A stretch of 64,000 nucleotides of DNA from Ambrosia x helenae. Its lineage: Eukaryota > Streptophyta > Magnoliopsida > Asterales > Asteraceae. Under the pieces are notes generated by a model. The model was not told the origin of the DNA, did no database searches, and saw only the letters and a list, made by a program, of their open reading frames with translations. Shown in pieces: positions 58,476 through 64,000 of the stretch (the stretch's first letter is position 1; the number at the start of each line of letters is the position of its first letter). The stretch spans positions 4,966,001-5,030,000 of the forward strand of contig CM061231.1 in the NCBI GenBank assembly GCA_030844895.1, written 5' to 3'. The translations under genes and the position numbers were made by a program.

Positions 58476-58488
58476 AAACAAAATATAA
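56287..58488 (+). CDS. Copia gag-pol, open but truncated
   Basis: 733 codons from ATG at 56287 (MSKDDSAEPSNPPKP). gag covers about 1-230 (YTAWLKLFKLHAVAYKV, ARAAALETQFVNLTLAG). An Arg-Gly-rich basic stretch at about 268-285 stands where other Copia gags have a CCHC knuckle; none is present. Then come a Pro/Gln-rich linker, protease with DTGAE at 397, pre-integrase WHDRLGHPGVQ near 530, and integrase with Asp590 (HCDLW), Asp652 (CDLGGEFDN) and Glu688 (GRAERMIRR), a correct D,D-35-E spacing. No stop occurs until the frame runs four or so codons into repeat X. The final residues (about CNSNKI) are therefore not native. It lacks polymerase, so it is not autonomous. Confidence 0.92.
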   Translation: MSKDDSAEPSNPPKPMNLHPAYSVSNIQSKIRTLDGKKTTYTAWLKLFKLHAVAYKVSDHIDGTPAPDPTSAEYPLWLEIDALVLQWIYSTVSDDYLDRCFDAVDGTARAAWVQLEKVFLSNKQARAAALETQFVNLTLAGCKNLDDYLQRLKELANQLGDVDQPVTESRLVLQLVRGLPAEFDTTAALIHQQRADWDSARSMLQDEVIRQEARRSPSSSVLHTAATPHQQQTNASATNSSSYSPYPPSSQPNQHPQQYSQQFNQSRGRGRGRGRSGRGRSRGRQGVSGFSGWTNTPGYPNWAWWNTPPCPYPTTNSWQPPNYNTQQFSAQNSGPHQPTVQYIANPSAPPQPYHNPAQQSFSPSQQAYGYNALCPSDLSAALSAMQINQQDPTKFMDTGAETHVTQDQGTISIPSSSTVRTKILVGDGNSIPIKASGTGFCILPNRTYILPNLLYSPQIIKNLISVRRFTRDNNVSVEFDPFGFSLKDLITGRHLSRHNSTGDLYPLTPPELPLPACFLTTTSSPQPWHDRLGHPGVQVLDVLSRHFNLQCNKDVSSTFCNSCQLSNSKRLPFYASNSFTFSPFDIIHCDLWTSPITSKTGYKYYMVLIDNFSHFIWVYPLKYKSETFTTFVKFHRLIATQFNRFIKTFQCDLGGEFDNHAFKNFAQQNGFLFRFSCPQTSSQNGRAERMIRRLNDIIRSLLIHANLPPIFWVEAHTFTNDLTTQTVCNSNKI

Positions 58489-59269
58489 TACTTTTATTTT
58501 AGAACAAAGAAAATTATTTCAAGATAACGGGTAGGCGGACAACAAGCTATGCCGCCACCACTTTCTGAATAGCAAATCCTAATCTATTAAAAACGTAACC
58601 ATGTCCAACCGGAGCCGTGACACTACTATAAGCCGAGACATTTGATTACTTGATTTGTATATTATTATTCTATTCTATGCTATTTATAATGTTGTACCAT
58701 TCTAATGTGCCTAACCTTCATTACATGTGGCCGTTCAAAAAAAAAACCTCCATTACATGGGGCTTAATAATATGTTTTTTCCTAGTTAGAGTCGTAATTA
58801 CCCATGGTTTGTTTAGGGACGGAGTTTACATCCAAAAGTTTTTAAAAATTGGTACACATTAGCAAGAAAAAAAATGTGATGCATGCTAGTATCGACAATA
58901 ATATTGAAGTGTTTTTTCTTTAATGTAGAGAAGTATGGTCTTTATTTAATTAGTCGGTTATTGATTTATTCAACACCTAAGGCTTCATATTATATTTGAT
59001 TGATTATTCGAATATTTTTTTCTGAAATTGCAAACTAGCCAACTCCTATAATCCATTTTATTCATAACTAGTGGGTTACCGAGTTGCGTGTTGTGCAACT
59101 TTTGAACGTGTTTGTGAGCGAATAGAGATAGCGATAAATAACATGCCCAAAGAAAACAGTCATACGTTGGACTATTGATTTAAAGGTTGTCCAAAAAAGC
59201 GGTCATACAACGGACCTTTGAGTTAGATGTTTAAAACCTATCGTTAACATAGTGCGCGTGGCACGACAG
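58476..59269. repeat. Long direct repeat X, copy 2 (794 bp)
   Basis: Matches 53080-53870 end to end. The left junction cuts the Copia integrase. To the right, unrelated sequence GTAGAAATAG continues. It includes the Helitron-like end at 59068. Confidence 0.95.
59068..59100 (-). mobile_element. Helitron-like 3' terminus (in repeat X copy 2)
   Basis: CTAG at 59068-59071 with the same 5-bp hairpin as copy 1. A minus-strand Helitron ending here would extend to the right, over the RPA-like fragment. Confidence 0.5.
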
Positions 59270-59437
59270 GTAGAAATAGTACATAACAGTATCTAGAGAG
59301 GTTAGGTGACAAACATGTAGTTAAAACAAAAGTTGTTAAACTGTCACTGCCTGCTAGTTGTTGGAAGTTTAGTTGTCAGTAGCTGCCCTTTTCGTTGGAT
59401 TCTTGTCCCCAGTCATTAGAACATATTACATTACTAA

Positions 59438-59826
59438 TTAACGTGTTGGCATAATAGGTTTTCGATAATGAAGGCATACCTTCACTGTCAAACAGTTGTT
59501 GTCTTGCAGTTGCGTCTTTTTTTTTTCATTGACAGACGGGTTGGCAGGAGTAGGAGTTAACGGTGTTGGTGTTGCAGAAGCTGGAATGCTACTGCCTGAG
59601 CTGCTGCTCGCATTTTTATCTGTCTGCAGGCGCACGATGTTGTTGACTGAGTAGCTTGTTAAACCTGTGCGATCATCTTTTACTACTCTGATTGTAAAAT
59701 GGATTGGTTGGCCTAAAATCTTGCAAATGAGATTATGAGGATCAGCTTCAGCGAACATGGGATTTCAAGTATTTGTGTGGCAGCCTTGTCAAAGATGGTG
59801 GCATTCAAGATGTCTAGGCGTACCAT
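59438..59826 (-). pseudogene. Replication protein A large-subunit-like fragment
   Basis: Minus-strand MVRLDILNATIFDKAATQIL at 59826 continues, after a frame change near 59755, as AEADPHNLICKILGQPIHF and TSYSVNNIVRLQTDKN. This pattern (ATLFD... ICKI.GQ... F.I.V ... Y.V..I) matches the third OB fold of plant RPA1-like proteins. It is followed by a Ser/Pro/Thr-rich tail. RPA-like genes are common cargo or components of plant Helitrons, and this one lies beside a Helitron-like end in the same orientation. It could also be a fragment of a host RPA1 paralogue, with an intron rather than a frameshift at 59755. Confidence 0.55.
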
Positions 59827-59929
59827 AGTGTTTGAATTTGTCCGTGGATTGAGGATGTTTTCAGGTCGGGTTTTTGGTCCTGGTTTGGAAAATCGGGTAA
59901 GAAGGAAACGTTTTAGTTGATTGGGACGG

Positions 59930-60292
59930 GTTCAGTGATTTGGGGTTCGCACGGTACATAAACTATAGTCGGGTCTGTATTATTATTAGGTCGAATTTGT
60001 TTTTTGTTTGGTTTAGTTTATAAAAATGTTTTTATAAGAAAAAATGTATAAAAATTCATTAAACTTTTCAAATCAGGAAAAGATTATTACTATTGTTATT
60101 AATACTATAAATAAGTATATTTTGGGAAATTGACCAACTTTCAATTAAATCGGTTTTAAAAGTAGGTTTTCAAATTACAAAGTTCAAATCTTTTAAATAC
60201 TTTGAATTCGAAATATTTGAGATAATTCAAAAATAAAAAAACGCATGCACTATTATTTGTTTAACAATTGTTATCGATTTGTGGTCATCTAA
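59930..60292. other. Intergenic DNA without genes
   Basis: AT-rich with GGGTTC/CGGGTC phrases near 59860-59990 resembling worn hAT subtermini. Nothing coding. Confidence 0.5.
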
Positions 60293-60501
60293 GGGGGTGT
60301 TTGGGATTGATTATTCAAAACAGATTATGTGTTTTGGAAAAGCAGGGGTGGAGCTGCTTATAGATTATTGCGTTTTGGTAGCTTAAAAAACTGATTATCT
60401 GCATTTTCAAAACGCAATACCAACACTAAAAACTGATTATTTGCATTTTCAAAACGGAATAATCTAAAAATTAGATTCAAAACGCAATCCCAAACACCCT
60501 C
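60293..60501. mobile_element. PIF/Harbinger-type MITE, 209 bp (family C, copy 2)
   Basis: Ends GGGGGTGTTTGGGATTG and CAATCCCAAACACCCTC with TAA at 60290-60292 and 60502-60504. About 94 percent identical by eye to 22915-23124, in the same orientation, suggesting recent spread. Confidence 0.92.
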
Positions 60502-60949
60502 TAATTATATTGTCTAAGTTGAAAAGGAAAGTTTGGTATTTGAAAGTAGATTTCTTAAATCGCATGAAATTTGCATAATTATGGCATGATCGCTCATCGA
60601 TTTCCGTCATGATTGATTGATAATTTATTGCTGGCAATAGTTAATTCAGAATCCTTTCCAAAATGAACTCTAGGCGGGTCAAACAGTTTGAATTTGTCGG
60701 TTGCTGACCATGTGTTCGGTTCGGCTGTCTGTGTCATCTTTTGCGAATCCAGGTAACATGGAGACGTTAGGCTTAATTGGGCCCGGTTAAGTGGTTTCGG
60801 TTTGGCATCTTTAGGCTCAAGGATGGCTAAGATTTTATTATTGGTTTTAATTTGTTATTTTTTTTTTATAAAAAGAATGTATAAAAAATGTCTTAAAGTT
60901 TATTAAAGATATTTAAACCAAAATAGTAATAATATTATTATTATTAATT

Positions 60950-61130
60950 TAAATATCAAGTATATTTTAGGAAATTGTTGACCAAATTTCAATTAAATAT
61001 ATTATTAAATTAAATATCGGGTTTATTTTAGGAAATTGTTGACCAAATTTCAATTAAATATATTATTAATTAAAATATCGGGTTTATTTTAGAAAATTGT
61101 TGACCAAATTTCAATTAAATTTAAATTCAA
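60950..61130. repeat. About 61-bp tandem repeat, three copies
   Basis: The phrase GAAATTGTTGACCAAATTTC recurs three times with surrounding AATATCGGGTTTATTTTAG, at a period near 61 bases, in otherwise AT-rich DNA. Confidence 0.88.
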
Positions 61131-61604
61131 AATCTTTTTTCAAAAGTTGTAAGTTCTCAAATTTTTTAATTTTTCGTTTTAAGTTCAATAAAACATAATA
61201 TGGTGTAATAGTAAAAAGGATAACTTAAAAACATACGAATTAATAGCGCCTACATTGAGGAAGTTATTTCAACTATCATTTGCGTACAAGAACAAAAATA
61301 TACATAAAACACACCACATAACTCAAACACACAATTTGAAAATAACTTTTGTAAAAAAAACACACATCAAACAAATTGAAATAAAAAAAAAACTTGCAAA
61401 GTATAGTATGTCAACAATATTATTCAAACCAAAATGTACTAAAACTGATAATTATATGCAGCCACTGCTTAATGATTGCCTGTTTTAAGTATGTTAGTCA
61501 GCACCAACATACCTTTTCCCTTAAAAAAACATGAACTCCATTTGATCACCGAAAGAAAGATGCTTCTCTTTAACAATAGACCTTAATCCTGGTATATAAT
61601 AACG

Positions 61605-61902
61605 TTAGTTTCCATCAAAAAGTTCGACCAAAACTTTAACATCCCAACTACCACCATTATTGTCTGAAACTGTTAAGCCATCCTTCTTGTTCAAACCATT
61701 GTCTTTAGCCCAATTTTTTTTCATCTGCTATTAAAAAAATAGATAATTATTGTTGTGAATTTATGTATTGATATTAATACATTAATGAAACAGACAAACT
61801 AATGGATTTAAATAAACTTACGTAATGGTTGTCAACTCTAAAGCCAACAGGAACACCTTCATCTTCTTGGCCAACAATGTTTTGAGGAACATCGACATCC
61901 AT
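61605..61902 (-). pseudogene. B3 DNA-binding domain gene fragment
   Basis: Two in-phase minus-strand exons, 61902-61822 and 61724-61605, with GT-AG borders, give 66 residues and a stop: VPQNIVGQEDEGVPVGFRV, then KNWAKDNGLNKKDGLTVSD and GGSWDVKVLVEL. The WAKDNGL...LTVSDN.G.SW.VK pattern resembles the plant B3 (REM-type) domain. The N-terminal part is missing; a LINE begins about 30 bases upstream of the first residue, so the gene was probably cut by that insertion. Possibly the C-terminal end of a real gene, but treated here as a fragment. Confidence 0.5.
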
Positions 61903-61929
61903 CAAATTGTTAGGATGATTTTGAATGGG

Positions 61930-63453
61930 ATGTAGGGTGGGGGCTTACCCTTTTAATTATTTGGGAATAAAAGTGAGGGCAAACATGAATCAATGTTCCA
62001 ATTGGGCAAAGGTTGTTCAAGTGTTTGAAGCGAGATTAGCTTCTTGGAAAGCTAAACTGTTGTCGATCGGCAAGAGGTCACTTTAATCAAGGCTATCTCG
62101 AAGAGTCTTCCTATTTATTACCTTTCGCTTTATAAAATTCCAATGGAAATAGTTGATAAGTTGGAAGGTCTTATGAGGAGGTTTTTGTGGGCCGGGTCGG
62201 ACACTGGGAATAAAATCCATTGGGTTTCTTGGGATAGGGTAACGACGCCTAGAAAGGTTGGAGGTTTGGGGTTGACAAAGATTAAGGACACAAACGAGTC
62301 TTTATTGTCTAAATGGGTTTGGAGATTTAGGCAAGAAGATAAAAGTCTTTGGCATAAGGTTATTGAAGCGTGTCATCCAAGTAGAGATTGATGGTCGTTC
62401 CTTCCTTTATCTAGTAATTCAAGTGGATGTTGGGCGACCATTGCGAGAAATGGCGAAAGATTAAAGTTTGGTGATATTGCTTTTTTGGGTGGTTTCAAAG
62501 CAGCGTTAGGGGATGAGAAAGCTATCCGTTTTTGGTTTGACAAATGGATTTTAGACGAGCCTCTAAAAGACAAGTTTCCAAAATTTATTTTCGGTAGTTT
62601 CTAATAAATTTTGCGGGGCCCGAGAGTATTGGAAAGGGGATATTGGAAACGGGTTCTGGATGATCATCGAACCATATGTCCCAATTAGTGCTCAAGCTGT
62701 AGACGAATGGTGCATTTTATCATATTTATTAGCGCATGTACAGCCATCAGAAAAGGCAGACAAATGGGACTAGGCGGGTAAGGGCAACGAGACTTTTTCA
62801 GTTAAAGCTGTCAAGGATCGAATGTATGCGATTTAGAGTTATGGCAGTTGGTTTAAATTCAAATGGGTCACTTGGGTTCTACTGAAGTGCAATATTTTGG
62901 CGTGGAGATCCGAAATGGGTCGAATACCAACAGCGGTGGAATTATCCTTCCGGGGGGTTCAACTTACTACGAACAGATGTTTCTGTTTCTGTTCTGCAGA
63001 AGCCAAAACAGCAGGGCACATTTTCGGGGGCTGCGGATTTTCGTTTGGGGTGTTGTCAGCCATCAGCAAATGGTGTGGCGTTGCTGCAGTGGCGCTTGCT
63101 GCTGCCACAGAAGTTCGGGACGTCTTACAGCTCTATAAATCAGTTGCAGCTGCAAAAACAGGGAGGAAGATCGCATATGGGATTTGTATAATCGCTTTAT
63201 GGGCTATTTCACTATTTGGAAGGTTAGGAATGAGAAGATTTTTAGAAAAAAGGAGCTGAGAGTGTTTGATATTGTGGCATCTATTAAGTCTCTTTCTTTT
63301 TTATGGTTAAAATATAGGTCAAAGTACAAAACTCTAGAGTGGAACAATTGGGTAGAATCGCCGTTGTATATGTTGTAATTGGTTCTTGTGTTTGGGGGTT
63401 CTCGTTTTGAGGACCGTCCGGTTGCTTTAATAAAAGTTTCTGTTTAAAAAAAA
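61930..63453 (+). mobile_element. 5'-truncated L1-type LINE, ORF2 3' part
   Basis: Pseudogene of the non-LTR reverse transcriptase ORF. Its pieces are NYLGIKVRANMNQ and FEARLASWKAKLLSIG (RT C-terminal part), then 62143-62391 (LEGLMRRFLWAGSDTGNKIHWVSWD split by nothing), then the zinc-finger region zf-RVT (FKWVTWVLLKCNILAWR, CFCFCSAEAKTAGHIFGGC) near 62860-63030. Stops occur at about 62390 and 62835, and a frame change at about 62080. It ends in AATAAA-like sequence and an A-run at 63446-63453. Endonuclease and catalytic RT motifs are absent because of 5' truncation. Confidence 0.85.
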
Positions 63454-63823
63454 GTTCATAAACGTTCAGTTCACTTACATGCCTAGCAACAAGTCAACAA
63501 CCAAAGAAAGTGCAGCCTAGCCGCAACGCCCGCAACTCGCGAGTTGGTGGTGGGGTAAAATACCTTGCTTTAGAAACCGGTTCAACATCAACCAATCCGT
63601 CGTTACTATCATATATCAAAACCGTCGTTTTTTTATCATTTCCTTCACCAAACCAATCCTTCCTTCATCAGCAATCTATTCACGATCTTCAACTTATTAA
63701 TACTCAAAACCCTAAACATCTCACACAGCTGCTACTTTAGTTTTTTAGTTACCTGTTAATTCAATTTTAATCAATTTATTTTTATCCCCTTTTGTTAGTT
63801 GATAATAATAATAAAAAAGGGTG
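63454..63823 (+). promoter_or_regulatory. Promoter and leader of the LNP-like gene
   Basis: A GC-rich patch at 63515-63560 is followed by a CT/A-rich leader with AAACCCTAAA-type words near 63705-63720, typical of plant 5' untranslated regions. No clear TATA box within the expected distance. Confidence 0.45.
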
Positions 63824-64000
63824 ATGGCTGATGAGAAGGAGGTAAAGGAAGTGGTTGTTGAGGAGAAGAAGAAGAAGGATGATGATGACGTGGATAAGAA
63901 GAAAATGAAGAAGAAGAAGAAGAAGGGGGTTTTGTCTCGGATTTGGAATGCAGTGTTTGGATTACGTGGTGATGATTTTGAGAAGAGGTTGCAGTATATA
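63824..64000 (+). CDS. LNP: Lunapark-like protein, N-terminal part, runs off the right edge
   Basis: 59 codons from ATG at 63824 to the window end, no stop. It starts MADEKEVKEVVVEEKKKK, a Lys/Glu/Asp-rich leader with two lysine runs, then GVLSRIWNAVFGLRGDDFEK and RLQYI. The phrase (I/L)SRIWN.(L/V)F...GDDFEKRLQYI is what I recall from plant Lunapark-family proteins (DUF2296; Arabidopsis LNP1/LNP2). Those proteins sit in the ER membrane, where they shape three-way tubule junctions. The membrane hairpin and zinc finger that would prove it lie beyond the window. The start is the only ATG in frame after the leader; a stop (TGA) lies in frame-neighbouring sequence just upstream. Confidence 0.7.
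   Translation, partial: MADEKEVKEVVVEEKKKKDDDDVDKKKMKKKKKKGVLSRIWNAVFGLRGDDFEKRLQYI

Noticed and set aside
63454..63530. Upstream exon of the B3 fragment on the minus strand
   Set aside because: A donor-like GCAT|GTAAGT is present near 63481, but all three frames of the short exon contain stops and it overlaps the LNP-like promoter.

Overview
The window is nuclear DNA of a flowering plant. It has spliced genes with GT-AG introns and plant-type PEP carboxylase, 14-3-3 and TTL genes, AT-rich spacers, and a dense, nested load of plant transposable elements. A eudicot, perhaps of the daisy family, is my guess. The 966-residue PEP carboxylase whose numbering matches the Flaveria enzymes fits this, but nothing here proves it. 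I see no bacterial operon, CRISPR array or viral genome.

Layout. 1-5660 is the 5' part of a Ty3/gypsy (Tat-type, two RNase H domains) LTR retrotransposon on the minus strand that runs off the left edge; its pol frame is open throughout. 5661-15750 is intergenic and studded with small TIR elements (hAT-type with 8-bp target duplications, PIF/Harbinger-type with TTA/TAA, Mutator-type with about 9 bp), a Helitron 3' end, SINE-like pieces and a short LTR with primer-binding site. 15758-21352 is a complete ten-exon PEP carboxylase gene with C3-type residues. 21353-36370 is a second repeat-rich spacer with a decayed Copia element and paired Helitron-like repeats. 36371-38952 is a 14-3-3 gene. 38953-49552 holds more repeats, a deleted Copia element, a broken Harbinger transposon and a complete-looking 2,049-bp Harbinger transposon with an open spliced transposase. 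49553-52677 (minus) is a seven-exon TPR/thioredoxin-like (TTL) gene with one apparent single-base frame break. 53080-59269 is a pair of 0.8-kb direct repeats around a gypsy-like LTR and a truncated Copia element. 59438-63453 holds an RPA-like fragment, a B3-domain fragment and a 5'-truncated LINE. A gene resembling plant Lunapark proteins starts at 63824 and leaves the right edge.

The host genes are unrelated housekeeping or signalling genes and do not form a pathway: anaplerotic carbon fixation (PPC), phosphoprotein binding (14-3-3), a TPR scaffold (TTL) and probably ER shape (LNP). Most of the structure in the window comes from transposition and its aftermath. I found no convincing undescribed biological system. 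The points most worth checking are the TTL frame break, the long direct repeat at 53-59 kb (possible false duplication in the assembly), and the complete Harbinger element.
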